A DNA stretch of 64,000 nt from Nematopogon swammerdamellus (lineage: Eukaryota > Arthropoda > Insecta > Lepidoptera > Adelidae): assembly GCA_946902875.1 (NCBI GenBank), contig OX336343.1, positions 17,593,596-17,657,595 on the forward strand, in the 5' to 3' direction. The translations under genes and the position numbers were made by a program. Positions within the stretch are counted from its first letter, which is position 1; every line of letters starts with the position of its first letter. The notes under the pieces were generated by a model, which saw only the letters and a program-made list of their open reading frames with translations, did not search any database and was not told the origin of the DNA. Below, one piece after another: positions 10,539-21,679 of the stretch.

Positions 10539-11639
10539 CACTGCACCATTGATCCCTCGGCACAGCGACACTGGGTTTTTGCATTGTTTTTTTATGAAAG
10601 CCAGCATGTTTCATAAAAAACAATTCGGGATCTAAAATATGATGCAAACATTAATCTGATTGATTTTATAAGTGTGACCATGGCTGGCCGCAAAACGGCC
10701 ATATATGTGCAATAACCACCGACTCGCTTCGCAGATTTAAGCACAGCTTTTCTCTCGTGCTGAAAAAAATGAGCGTCAAGGCGAGTTGCAGACAAAGGAG
10801 GCTGCGAGGGAGCGGAAGTCGCCGCGCCGGAAGTGGGCCGCCGACATGTTGGAGAGGCTTCTTATTATGACAGCTGCCGGAAACTGCGCCGTTATTAGAG
10901 GCCAAAGACTAGCTAGTTTCGTGCACTTCCGCTCGATCTGCCCTTTCGAGCTCCTGTTTATCGCTTTGCTTGTAAGAGCAAAAGAGCTTGTAAAAGCAAT
11001 AAAGAGTGTTCAAAACGTGCGACTGAAAACCAGTTATATTTTGGTAACAAATCATAAGATTATTTTCATTGGATTCACTAAAATATCATAGGTAATACAT
11101 ACTGAATTTTATTTATTTAAAAATAAAGCTATTAAGGTTTCATAATTTGCACTAATTGTAATATTTTATTTTATTTATTTCTTTATTTATTAGAAAACAG
11201 ACAGCCTAATCACAAACAGATAAAACATAAGTTGTACATACATTGAAGTATGGCCATGTTTTGTTTCCCTTATTAGACTAGAGTTTAGTGGGATATGACA
11301 CGTGTGTGTGTGTAGTGAGTGTCAATGCAGCAGTATAGTGTTGTGTAATGTTTAATGTAGTGTGGTGTAGCGTAGTGTTTTGTGGTGGTTGTGTAGTGTA
11401 TTCGAAAGTGAGACGTGGTGGGATGCAGTAGTCACGTACCAGGCAGTTTCCTTGTAGAATTTTTAGACCAGTCCTTTTAAACCAAACATTTATTAAACCA
11501 AACAGGTATTACTTATATACCCATATAAATATATATTTTACAAGTTTTCTTATATAGTTATATTTATAAATATAATTATATTAAAAATTTTAAATAAATC
11601 AAAAATAAATTTCCACATAAGTATTCACACATTTCACAC
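10539..11639. other. Unidentified stretch, low complexity in part
   Basis: A 101-codon ORF (10786-11091) has a coding-like start (KEAARERKSPRRKWAADM) but no family I recognise. 11285-11440 is rich in GTGTAGTG-type words. 11150-11240 resembles the AT-rich end of a LINE. Confidence 0.35.
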
Positions 11640-11765
11640 ACCTAAAGGTTGGCTGGAAGAAATCTCTTCAAGTGATAAGACCGCCTTTGCACCTTATGCA
11701 CTCATTGTGGTAATTTTCTTGTAATTTTTTTGTGGAGAAATTAATAATTTTCTATCTATCCATCT
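11640..11765 (+). repeat. LINE 3' tail (family R), diverged
   Basis: AAAGGTTGGCTGGAAGAAAT, AAGACCGCCTTTGCACCTTA and ATTTTCTATCTATCCATC match the order seen at 19990-20110 (plus strand), a LINE tail ending in TATC repeats. Confidence 0.6.
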
Positions 11766-12215
11766 TAAAACAACAAATATTAAAATATACAAATCTATAT
11801 TTGTAAATATTTCATCCCACCTACAAAGATTACAGTCATTATAATTTAATTATAATTAATTAATAAATTTTCCTTGATACCTAAAATAAATTCACAGCTA
11901 CATAGGGCTTATCTACCTCAGCACAGCCAGTATATGGATTAGTATTATTAATGAGTATCGCTCCAGGATAAATGTTGGTAGGAAGCAAAAACCAAACACG
12001 AGCCCTCTTCCTGATGTCGGCTATTTGTTTCAGCGATGCCTTGTCTCTGAAAAAATTCTGAAAATGCAAATATTCGCACACGACCTTGTCAGACTGCCGC
12101 GATCGTAGCGTGCATTGATAAATATGATATTTTGTTTGTAGCATAAAGTTTATTATATTTAATTATAGCATTATATTACAGATTTCTATTTATTTTATAT
12201 TCTATTTATTTTCTA
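11766..12215. other. Unidentified AT-rich stretch
   Basis: An 87-codon ORF on the - strand (11881-12144) has no motif I recognise. No repeat identified. Confidence 0.35.
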
Positions 12216-12273
12216 GTCTGTTTGATTTTCCATTATAAATATAATAATATTTATAATGGAAAATCAAACAGAC
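12216..12273. repeat. Perfect 27-bp hairpin
   Basis: Arms 12216-12242 and 12247-12273 are exact reverse complements, starting GTCTGTTTGATTTTCC, with a 4-nt loop. The hairpin is AT-rich. It could be a minimal MITE, a cruciform, or a small-RNA-like hairpin; the sequence alone cannot say. Confidence 0.75.
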
Positions 12274-12337
12274 TTGCACACAAAACTATTTCTTCCAGTA
12301 AATCTTGTAACAGCAAAAGTATGTAGCTATGCATTAA

Positions 12338-13265
12338 TTCTTTATTGAACACCGAATTATAAAATATAAAACCGACTTCAAAAGAAAAAACTAGAACTAA
12401 AAAGTATTAAATAATATGTTGAAATTTTCTCTGTTACTGTATTGAAATATATGATTCGATATTGTGATTCATATTCGGACCCTTGAGTTGAAAGCGGTAC
12501 AAAAGCACAAAAGGATTGTGATCTAAGGAGAATTGACAGATGGACCATCTATCAGTTTTCTAGTTTTTTTTTAAGTCGGTCTTAGGTTTTTTAAAACAGT
12601 TTTTATTTCATTCTTTTTAATATATTACATAAAAAAGAATAATCGAAATGGAAATCGAAATCGAATAATCGAAATCGGTTGAAGTAGTACAGAATTATTC
12701 GCCATGTGTCAAACTGCAAAATTTTGAGCGTGTTGCAGTATAGTTCTGAGGTATCGATATGCTTATGTTTTTATTGCTAAAAAAGTCCACATCAATAGTT
12801 TTGCTGAAGGTAACCACAAACCAAAGTTTTTTGTTGATTTTTCAAAAACCGCTGAATCAATTTAGATACAATTTATATGGGACCACCTCTGAAGAATGAC
12901 CTACCAAACAAGAATTTTCGAAATTGACGGAGTAATCGCGTAACAGACATAAAAAAAACATATAGTCGAATTGAGAACCTCCTCCTTTTGAAGTCGGTTG
13001 ATAAATGAGGCAAAATAGGCGATGCCGTGAGGCATTCTATTCTATCAAAACTTTGGAAAGTGGAAGAAGTATAATGCAGGCGAACAAGAATAGTTTGTGG
13101 CAATCAATTAAACAGTAAAGCAATATGATGAACTACAAACGAATACTACATAAATACTTTAATACGCATATATTTATACGTATATGTATACGTATATAAT
13201 AGACTTACATAATATTATGTACATTAATCAGTGGTAATGTTGTACAACTCCATCACCTGAGTAAA
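12338..13265 (-). repeat. LINE 3' tail (family L) split by a TIR element
   Basis: Read on +, the complement of the L tail starts at 12338 (ATTCTTTATTGAACACC) and resumes at 13006 (GATGCCGTGAGGCATTCTATT), running to about 13265 with the same order as 42078-42380. The gap is filled by the element at 12369-13005. Confidence 0.65.
12369..13005. mobile_element. AACCGACTTC-type TIR element (family A), nested copy
   Basis: It begins AAACCGACTTCAAAAG and ends CTTTTGAAGTCGGTT. The interior has blocks shared with 16614-17240 and 50020-50360: TATTCGGACCC, AAAAAGAATAATCGAAAT, GCTGAAGGTAACCACA, and GAATTGAGAACCTCCTCCTT. It is a non-coding DNA transposon inserted within a LINE tail. Confidence 0.65.
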
Positions 13266-13290
13266 TTCACAATCGGCTGATCAATGACAT

Positions 13291-13397
13291 TGAAATGAAG
13301 GGAAGCACAGACATGGCACCTAGTTCGCCCGGTGTTATGGGCTGACATCACGGATGTTTAGTTGATGTAGCCAACCGTGTCAGTATCCATAAAAAAA
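13291..13397 (+). mobile_element. SINE family S, 5'-truncated 3' end
   Basis: TGAAATGAAGGGAAGCACAG through GGCACCTAGTTCGCCCGGTG to CCGTGTCAGTATCCATAAAA. It matches the last 110 bp of the copy at 53670 with the A-tail retained. Confidence 0.75.
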
Positions 13398-14309
13398 TCT
13401 AGTTATTGACGTTATCAAGATCTAATCGTTATGCCAAATTTCAAGTTTCTCCCTTACTTATTTTTCGAGAAAAGCCTCTGTGACAGACGACAGACGGACG
13501 GACATGGGAGTGATCTTATAGGAGTTCCGGTTTTACCTTTTAAGGTATGGAATACCTGAAGCACAGTATGAAGTAAACATAATTTGCTCCGTTGGATTCC
13601 AGGAAATTCGCCCAACTATTAGCCAGAAAACTCCCGTATTAATTGAAGGACCATTCAAATCCCCCCCCCCCCCCCCCCGCGCCGTGAACGGGAAACCGCT
13701 TTTACTTATTCAGACACAGCAGCCTTTGCGTCCTCCCTCGGTCCGAGGTAGTTAACCCTCTAGTGCACTCGCCATTGCACTTTCAGTGCGCGCTACGCTC
13801 TGTGGGCTTTCTCATATCGTTTAACACTCGTATGTGAAGCGGTGGTTAAAACTTCGTAATTTAAATATTAACTTATTCATTTTATTTTATTTTGTTCTTT
13901 TTAAATGATACAAAAAATGGCAGACTTATTGCGAAAAGAAATCTCTGCTGGTCAACCACCTTATTACAATTATTTTTTTTGGGTATTTACAGAAAAAAAC
14001 ACTTCTAATAACAACATGTTCATAAATTTAATGAAAATACAACAAAGCTAACTTGGACGCCTAAAATAACACTATAATGTTATATACATACATGAACATA
14101 GATAAAAATAAACTACCTATTAATACATAGAGATAAACTTACCCTATTTGATGCATTATAATAATACTCGAAGACCTTCAGCTAAACTTTAATCAGCGAG
14201 TCGCATAAAGCTCATACGCGGTAATGCGGTCAGTGTTCCTAGAGTTTTACAGTGTTTCTACAAGTACCTGCAGTCGGTAGGACGATAGAGGTGGATGAGA
14301 TACCAAATT
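13398..14309. other. Unidentified stretch with a poly-C tract
   Basis: A run of about 17 C residues lies at 13662-13678, a spot where sequencing length errors are likely. Otherwise no gene or repeat recognised. Confidence 0.4.
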
Positions 14310-14560
14310 GTTTTATTGAAAGCGTGACATATTGTGGCGCCGAGCCACCTATAAGATGTTTAACGACGCCCATGGACGATTGGTCTTATGCGGGGTTAGC
14401 GAATGCGATGCCGCCAGCGTGACAGGTGTCTATTCACGCCCATCTTGAAGGATCCGATACTGTAGTTGGGGTGAAATATATGGGCAGGGAGAGCGTTCCA
14501 GAACTTACCGATTCTATAGGGGTAAGATCTGCAGAAACTGATATGGTTAATTAATTCTCT
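14310..14560 (-). pseudogene. Jockey-like LINE 3' end (family J)
   Basis: On the - strand it encodes a degenerate RT C-terminus (GSFKMGVNRHL-like), then a 3' UTR including ACGCCCATGG and GGCTCGGCGCCAC complements, ending in AATAAAA. It matches 49121-49350 and 26663-26954. Confidence 0.65.
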
Positions 14561-15502
14561 CCCTCCTTCCCTTTTTCCCCCTTTTTAATGTATTTGGTTA
14601 GATTTAGTTTAGATATAGATTTACCAATAAAAACAAATTCCTTAATATTAGGAAATTGTAACCTTGTACACAACAATAATGTTACACGATGTTTTCCTTC
14701 ATCGCAGTGACAGTATACGTCTCTGTGCTACAGAAGGTTGACTTATAAAGCAGAAAGATATTCCCTTCAGAGGAGCTTCGAACCAGACCAGTCTTGCCCT
14801 CGCGGGCGGTGTGGCACGATCGTTGTTCTGTGCATCAATACTGTGGCAGTATGCCTTCGGTATGTGCCTTCACGGTCACGGGAGTGACGAAAAAGCTCAT
14901 ATAATAAAACAAAATTATAAAACTCATCGGGCTTAGAAACTCCGACTTCTCAGATGAGAGTTCGTTACCTCAATCACTAGGCTATCCAACACTTTAAATT
15001 CCAATGCGCCTTAAACATTTTCTTTAACTAGAACCACTTCACAATTCATTCCAGAATGTTCGTCATCAGAACTGGGGAATAAAGATTGCCGCCGACAATT
15101 ACAAGCGTATATAAATTAGATGACAATCAGAGTGTTGTGACACGGCTGACAACAGCGAGGGGCGCCGAGGGGAAGGGAGTCGCGTCGGGTGAAGCGTAGG
15201 GGACTGGAAGGAAAATTATTAGGTTCTCCTTCAAAATTTCGCATTTATTGTGGATGCTTATCGCTGTAAGTAAGGAGGTTGGTCGGTGAATCATTTCACT
15301 GGGGTGAGACTTTCGAAACTAAAGATGTGCTGTGTGTTTTGAAAATATTTCTGATTTCTGTTGTTTATAATACTATCTGTATATATTTTCAGTTTTAGTA
15401 CGTATTAAATGTAATATTTACCTGCAAGGCGACACACAACCATGTTAAATTCAGCATTTATAGAATTTGAGAAATTAACCTAAGAATTTCAAAACTCTAC
15501 CA
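14561..15502. other. Unidentified stretch
   Basis: Mixed composition, with no motif-bearing ORF and no repeat I can match elsewhere in the window. Confidence 0.35.
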
Positions 15503-15624
15503 TTAAGGGTCAATTGCGCCAACACGAATTTAACGATATAAATCAGTTTAACTCGTTAAGCTAGTACCCGTTGACTGTGGGAACTGCGTTTAAATCAAAT
15601 TCGTGTTGGCGCAATTGGGCCTTA
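15503..15624. mobile_element. Short MITE with about 25-bp inverted repeats
   Basis: GGGTCAATTGCGCCAACACG near the left is mirrored by CGTGTTGGCGCAATTGGGCC at the right (15601-15620). It is about 122 bp and non-coding. Confidence 0.7.
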
Positions 15625-15639
15625 TAGTTTAAAATTATT

Positions 15640-15900
15640 ACGGACTCCCTATCGGCGGATTGTGTCTTACTAAACGCACCGTTTTTTTACGATAGAGCCA
15701 AAACAAAACACGTTTTTTGTATGAGGATCTTTTTTGTTTTGTTTAGTATTTCTTAGGGTATCCGCCAAAATAACACATATTTTGTGAAAATTTCAGCCGG
15801 CTACCTATTACGGTTCAAAAGATACAGACCTTTAAAGGTTAGATAGACGAACGAACAAACGACATAGGCTTAGTAATAGGGTCCCGTACAGAACCCTAAA
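15640..15900 (-). mobile_element. AGGGTTCCGTA-type repeat (family G), diverged
   Basis: The reverse complement begins AGGGTTCTGTACGGGACCCT and continues through a TCTTTTGAACCGTAATAGGT block, as at 58918-59050. It is common in Lepidoptera. The class (MITE or SINE-like) is not settled. Confidence 0.55.
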
Positions 15901-16447
15901 AATTAACTATACAGGAAATTAGAGAAACCGAGCTAATAAATAATAATTTTTTCGATTTCATACCTCAAAGAGGTGAAATCTGAAACTAATGGTGTGACTC
16001 GTGCTGCGTCCGTCTGTCTGTCTGTCGGTTCATCTCTTATAATAACAAAATATTCTTATGACAAACAAAAAAATATCAGACTGATAAAAAACGGAGCTTT
16101 TCCAGCTTAAATTTTTCAAGATTAAACAATAACTTTTTTCCTTTGCTTTCAGCCTCGTCTCACACACACCCGCTTGCCTCACCACCCTGCTCCCATCTGC
16201 TCACACCTACCACGCATACCGTTCCACCTGCTTCCACCACAGTGGCTATTCCCTGGTCGCTGGTATAAAAAAATCTCTCAAGTTTTCCGATTTACCTCGC
16301 GACACAACCGACCAGAGCATCAATTCACTATCAGCCAAATCGTACATCGAATACGCTATACGCATTTTGTGTAAAATTAACTCTTGCAATCCTGTACCGA
16401 CATTTACATCGAGAAGAAGGGTAATTTCTGAAAGCTAATTATCACCC
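15901..16447. other. Unidentified stretch
   Basis: Contains a GTCTGTCTGTCTGTCGG simple repeat (16011-16028). A 66-codon ORF (16174-16374) rich in His and Pro has no recognised family. Confidence 0.35.
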
Positions 16448-17739
16448 AAGAGCGTTAGAAGAGTTTGGACGTCGGACTGTCCAATGCTTATATGAAAACC
16501 AGCGTCGCCGAGCTCCGCGGGTAGCGGAGGGGAACGGCGCGCGCTCTGATTGGGTGGTATGGGGTGGTATCGCGCTCGGATTGGGTGGTAATGAATGTTA
16601 TTGGTACGTTTTTAACCGACTTCCAAAAAAGGAGGAGGTTCTCAATTCGTCTGTATGTTTTTTTTTTTTTTTAATTTTTTTTTAATTTTTTTTTTTTTTT
16701 TTTGTATGTTTGTAACACGATTTCTCCGTCAATTGAGGGCCGATTTAGAAAATTCTTTTTTTGTTAGTTAGGTCATACTTCCGAGGTGGTCCCATTTCAA
16801 TTTTATCGAAATTGGTTCAGTGGTTTTCGAAAAATCAGCATAATACTATGGTGTGTGGTTACCTTCAGCAAAACTTGTGATGTGGTCGTTTTCGGCAATT
16901 TTCAGTTTGATAAATTAGTATGGTGTGTGGTTACCTTCAGCAAAACATTTGTGATGTGGACTTATTCAGCAATTTGCAGTCTGACACATATGGCGAATAA
17001 TTCTGTACCACTTCAATCGATTTCGATTATTCGATTTCGATTATTCTTTTTTATGTAATATTACTAAAAAGAATGAAATAAAAACTGTTTTAAAAAATAT
17101 TAAACCGATTTCCAAAAAACAAAAAAAAAAAAACTAAAAAGTATTAAATACCTAATATTTTGAAATTTTCTCTGTCCTGTTGAAATACATGAATCGATAT
17201 ACTAGTGATACATATTCGGACCCTTGTTTCATGAATATTCTAAATTTGAAATTTTTTATCTTTTCCGACCGGCGCTTAATTTATTATGGTACCTGGCCAG
17301 TACCTACTGTACCGAGTACCATCGAGCTGGTTTGATGATGGAGACAGAAGGTGGCCATAGGAACTCCTAAACTACACATGATAAACCCATCGTGTTTGGG
17401 CTCGTTGCATTTGTCTTCACGAGAAATTTACTTTAGACCTAAAAGATTCTCAATTCGACGGTATGTTTTCTTTTTTTTGGTTGTTTGTTACGCGATTTCT
17501 CCGTCAATTGTGGGCCGATTTTGAAAATTCTTTTTTTTTTTATTTGAAAGGGGATAACCCTGAGGTTTTTGAAGTGAAAACTTCTTTAGCGGCTCTTGGC
17601 ACTTTTTTAGGTGGGTAATAATGTATAACTCGCGACATCGCGTCAGCGTCATTTTTAAAATGAAACCTTAAGTCATTGCGTTAAGGGTTAAGTTAGAGTG
17701 GCACGGGATCTGCCGGCACTCCCGGAGTGCAACTGTTAA

Positions 17740-17931
17740 GTAGGGTTCCGTAACACGTTTATGTCTGTCCATTCTACTAAGTTCTGCAAAATGAATGTAG
17801 GGTTCCGTAACATATGCATGTCTATCCGTTCTACTAAATTTTACAATTTTCAACCAAGGTCCTCCGACGGTTATTTTATAATAAAAGTAGGCTTCCGTAA
17901 CACGTTTATGTCTGTCCATTCTACTAAGTTC
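17740..17931 (+). repeat. Family G end in about three tandem copies
   Basis: GTAGGGTTCCGTAACACGTT occurs at about 17740, 17798 and 17886, each followed by TTATGTCTGTCCATTCTAC or a close variant. Spacing is uneven (about 58 and 88 bp). The ORFs here simply read the repeat. Confidence 0.6.
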
Positions 17932-18359
17932 TGTAACATCACCTACAACGTCCGTGATGTCAGCCCATAACACCAGTGCCATGTCAGTGCTTCCCCCTTT
18001 GATCGTGCTGACTACACTGAACTGGTCGGAAAACACAAACTATTTACAACACCAGTGCCATGTCAGTGCTTCCTACTTTGATCGTGCTGACTACACTGAA
18101 CTGGTCGGAAAACACAAACTATTTACATAGCCGTTTCGACCGACGTTTAATTCAGTGCGGTGGTACCAACCCGGGAAGGTTAAACCCTACCACCAAGTAA
18201 GATTACGAGGGAAGGGACTTACAGTTTTACGAGGAATCCGAACCTTGGTCAGCCTCCAACGGTCAGCGGTCACCCATCTAAGTACTGACCGCACCCAGCG
18301 TTGCTTAAAATTCAATAGCGACAGTTGACTGTCTGCACCACTGAGCTATCGAAGCTGAC
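17932..18359 (-). mobile_element. SINE family S with 79-bp internal duplication
   Basis: The tRNA-like A box, 5S-like block (complement about 18263-18306) and body are present; the A-tail end is missing. The segment starting AACACCAGTGCCATGTCAGT occurs twice in tandem at 17969 and 18048. Confidence 0.8.
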
Positions 18360-18403
18360 GTGGTCCTATTTTAATTGGGTCAAGATCGGATTGGAAAGCG
18401 AGG

Positions 18404-18440
18404 CGGAATCGCGAGGCCGAAGGCCGAGCGATTCCGCCGA
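18404..18440. repeat. GC-rich hairpin
   Basis: GGCGGAATCGC and GCGATTCCGCC-like arms flank a second short palindrome, GGCCGAAGGCC. It lies between SINE and foldback in the A element. Confidence 0.6.
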
Positions 18441-18482
18441 GTACATTAATAGCAAAAAATTACTAAAAAAAACTGTGAAATA

Positions 18483-18841
18483 AAAAAAAAGTTTTAAAAA
18501 ACATAAAACCGACTTCCTAAAAAAAGTAAAACTAAAAAACTATTTAAAATAAAAATATAAAAACCGCCTTCAAAAATATGTGGCATAAAAACCTAAAAAA
18601 AAAAAACGAACCCTAGAGTTGAAGGCGGTGCTAAAGCAAGCAAAAATGATGCATGAAAGAAAACATGAGCGGATGATAATATCCTTTGTGATTTGTGTAG
18701 CCTTTTTAGCACCGCCTTCAACTCTAGGGTTCGTTTTTTTTTTAGGTTTTTATTTCACATATTTTTGAAGGCGGTTTTTATATTTTTATTTTAAATAGTT
18801 TTTTAGTTTTACTTTTTTTAGGAAGTCGGTTTTATGTTTTT
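18483..18841. mobile_element. Long foldback element with about 140-bp arms
   Basis: Left arm about 18485-18635 and right arm about 18705-18841 are near-perfect reverse complements, including AACCCTAGAGTTGAAGGCGG (18611 on) and its mirror CCGCCTTCAACTCTAGGGTT near 18712. The loop is about 70 bp. The arms contain the family A end GACTTCCTAAAAAAAG. Confidence 0.75.
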
Positions 18842-19058
18842 ACTAATATCGTGTTATGCTAGCGCGGGGAAGGTCCGGCGTCCCTACCTCTAACGTTCTT
18901 GTTATCACCGATCACTGAGCCTAGGGATCGCACATCAGCGCCCCCTCCTGTCTAAGTAAGTACCCGGGAAGCGCATAAAACTCAATGTAACCATGGTAAC
19001 CGACACGCGCCGCCGCTGAGCGCCGCGTTCGATTGGCTGTCGCCGCTCGGGTCGCCCC

Positions 19059-19288
19059 TTTTTTTTTTATGGAAACTGACACGGTTCGCTACATCACCTA
19101 CAACATCCGTGATGTCAGCCCATAACACCGGTTGATCTTGGTGCCACGTCAGTGCTTCCATTCGATCGTGCCGGCTACACTGAACTGGACGGAAAACACA
19201 AACTATTTACATAGCCGTTTCGACCGACCTTTCATTCAGTGCGTCGGACCAACCCGGGCGGGTTAAACCCTACCACCTAGTAATACGA
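19059..19288 (-). mobile_element. SINE family S, 5'-truncated
   Basis: The A-tail (T run 19059-19068), TGGAAACTGACACGGTTCGC and body run to the core CTACCACCTAGTAA at about 19283. The Pol III head is absent. Confidence 0.8.
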
Positions 19289-19289
19289 G

Positions 19290-19400
19290 TATATGAAGGA
19301 AGTCATATCTCTTAGTCGCCTTTTACGATATACACGGGGAGAGATGCAGTGGGGCTATTCTTTTAAAGTACCGGCCCCACACAGTTATTTTATGGTTTAT
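19290..19400 (+). repeat. Dispersed repeat family X, 3' end
   Basis: CTTAGTCGCCTTTTACGATA, ACACGGGGAGAGATGCAGTG, then TACCGGCCCCACACAG. The same order appears at 62388-62520 and inverted at 25207-25275. It abuts the SINE's truncated end. Confidence 0.6.
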
Positions 19401-19874
19401 CGACGCATATTTTCGATTCTCGATTTTTCTGCTACTAAATTCGCCTGTAAGGATGCACTGGAAGCAAAAATAGTAAAATATTATGAATACTTAACTTCCC
19501 CGTTATTCGTCCTTGCACTCTTCGGACGCCCCTTCGCAGTAAAAGCAAAAAGAAAATGGAGGGACGCCTCGCGAAGGGCGTTTCAGTGTGGGGAAAATTT
19601 TGTCCAGAATTTTCGGATGACTTCCGATTTATGTCCACACTTTGTTGTTTTTCCCAAAAGTAACCGCATCATCCTACAGTAAAACAAAATTTAAATGTTC
19701 ATGTAGGTATATTGTATAAAAAAAAACAACTTTTGTTTAATACCTGGATGGACAAGTGTGTATGTATGTATATTTATTTGTACATTATATTCAAAGAGTT
19801 TGTATATATTTTATATATTTAGTAATTTATGTGTATTAACACATGTATGGCTTGTATTTAACTAGCATGTACTT
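19401..19874. other. Unidentified stretch
   Basis: A 129-codon ORF (19293-19682) starts inside repeat X and has no recognised motif. TATG-type microsatellite near 19755-19775. Confidence 0.35.
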
Positions 19875-20112
19875 ACATATATGTATTGTTTATAAGTATT
19901 CTTATTATTATTTTATCTTCAATTTTCACGCTCAACTCTTTTGCTACTACCTAATTACATTCCACTATATTATCGAATCTCAAACATCCAAAGGTTGACT
20001 GTAAGAAATCTCTGTAAGGGATAAGTCCGCCTTTGCACGTTGTATAAATTTTCTAATGTACTTGTTACTGTTTAATGTTTACTGGAGCAATAAAGCATTT
20101 TCTATCTATTAT
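19875..20112 (+). repeat. LINE 3' tail (family R)
   Basis: AAACATCCAAAGGTTGACTG, GATAAGTCCGCCTTTGCACG, GGAGCAATAAAGCATTTTCT and a TATC-type end. It provides the uninterrupted form of the repeat broken at 43037/48223. Other pieces: 11640 and, inverted, 23993. Confidence 0.65.
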
Positions 20113-20884
20113 TAAAGAGCTGGTTGGTCGCGGTCGTTTATCAACTTCATTGACTTTTTATTGCATCCGAACTGGGTGGCTGTGCTTTGAAGATCAGTGG
20201 ATTGTGGGAGTAGGGAAAATATATTCCCTGCTTTGATTTCCCTATACCTACAGATTTGGATTATATGAAAATTGACTGAACCGTTCTCGAGTTATAACTT
20301 ATAAGCGAATATGACGACATTTAGACGGCTAACGCTGTATTTTATGAAGGAATTTGACCAATATTTACATATTCACAGAACTATTTTAGACCTGAAAAGC
20401 GTGTTCAGTTTCCGAGCAAGCAGTAAAAGTGTCACCCCAGTATTTTACACTAAATCAAATATTCTTTATGGCGAACCTATGGACCAAGTGGTGAGAATTA
20501 TTTCGTGCTCAATAAAAATCTAACCCCTGTTTTGACTGCCTCCGAAATTGCCCGTAAATATGGTTTATTACGGTGCCACAGAGTTAATAGTACACGTACT
20601 AAAAATATCAATAACAATCTGTTATTTATTACTCTTGTACTTAGGTAACTACGAGTATATTGAAACAAAACACGTGTACAATTTCTGCTTGGTGGAGATT
20701 CCGATTTTCTCGACCGCTGCAACCAAGGGCAGTTTTAAAATTAAATATTTTTCATTCAGTTTCTCTTTTTAGTTATTTTTATAATATATATTTTGTACAT
20801 TAGAAATAAAATAACACATATTTTTCGTGATATTTCGACTTATTAGTCGTCGTAACATAACAAAATGTTTTATAATCCTTCCTT
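20113..20884. other. Unidentified stretch
   Basis: Two to three ORFs of about 70 codons without motifs; nothing matched. Confidence 0.35.
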
Positions 20885-21098
20885 ACCTATAATAAAATCC
20901 AACGTCTGCTTTCTGTCTGAGTGTCTGTCTGTCCGCTTATAACTCGAGAACCACTGAACCGATTTTAATAAAACAATATTCTACGGATAGCTTGATTCTT
21001 CCCATCAACTATACGCTACTTACTATCACGCTAAATAGCTTATGAGGTTAGCAGTGAAGTGAAATATGAGAGCGGGCGGAGCCGCGGGCACAGCTAGT
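20885..21098 (+). mobile_element. Helitron-like element
   Basis: Starts near TACCTATAATAAAATCCAAC, contains TATAACTCGAGAACCACTGA, and ends GGAGCCGCGGGCACAGCTAGT, the CTAGT terminus shared with 777, 1483 and 63411. Confidence 0.6.
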
Positions 21099-21147
21099 GT
21101 TTAATGCAAGTTTAATGTGTCGAATCATTTGATACATTAAACTTGCA

Positions 21148-21527
21148 TATACAACGTGTCCCAAAACTCAACGTCAAGCGGGAACCAGGGAGTAGGCCAG
21201 TTTATGACTACCCAGGGAAAAATAAGAAAGAAAATCGGAGTCATTTGTTTTTATCTTAAGAGCATTTTTTGAAAAACGTTTAAAATTGACATTTTAGGTA
21301 CTATACGGCTACAAATTTGCAAATATAATAATTGTTCAAATTGTTATATTGGAAGCCTAAAGAAATGTGCTATTGATAACTATCGCAAATTAAAACCAGA
21401 ATGCCTGTAGTTTTACCAAAAAAAATAATCAGTTCAATTTTTTTTTCTTATTTTTCCCTGGGTAGTCATAAACTGACCTACTCCCTGGTTCCCGCTTGAC
21501 GTTGACTTTTGGGGCACGTTGCATATG
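21148..21527. mobile_element. MITE with about 85-bp inverted repeats
   Basis: AACTCAACGTCAAGCGGGAA and GACTACCCAGGGAAAAATAA at the left are mirrored at 21445-21510. About 380 bp in all with an AT-rich centre of about 200 bp. A separate small palindrome (TTAATGCAAGTTTAATG / CATTAAACTTGCAT) lies just outside at 21101-21147. Confidence 0.75.
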
Positions 21528-21679
21528 AAAAAAATTGTTATCTGACGACAATCAATAAGTAGAAATGTCATGAAAAATATATGCTTTTTGAAATTTCTAA
21601 TGTACAAAATATACATATTATAAAAATAACTGAAACCAAATATTAGTGTAAAAAAGTATTTAATTCATAGTTCTCTTTT

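Larger units (their letters stand above)
16614..18837. mobile_element. Family A TIR element carrying further insertions
   Basis: Bounded by AACCGACTTCC at the left and GGAAGTCGGTTTTA at the right. 16614-17240 matches the interior blocks of 12369-13005, and a second partial copy of the left end is at 17450-17545. Inside are a G-family triplicate (17740-17930), an S SINE (17932-18359), a hairpin (18404-18440) and a long foldback (18483-18841). No transposase ORF seen. Confidence 0.55.
16448..18900. mobile_element. MITE family M1 copy split by a 2.2-kb insertion
   Basis: The left half is 16448-16613 (GACGTCGGACTGTCCAATGC, CGGGTAGCGGAGGGG), matching 10310-10480. The right half is 18847-18900 (TATCGTGTTATGCTAGCG, GGGGAAGGTCCGGCGTCCC), matching 10482-10535. 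Everything from 16614 to 18846 is absent from the intact copy and is therefore later insertion. Confidence 0.7.

Noticed and set aside
10786..11091. 101-codon ORF with a charged N-terminus
   Set aside because: No family recognised, no splice or promoter context, and overlapping - strand ORFs of similar length.
13662..13678. Run of about 17 C residues as a functional element
   Set aside because: A homopolymer; more likely a sequencing-length artefact or a simple repeat.
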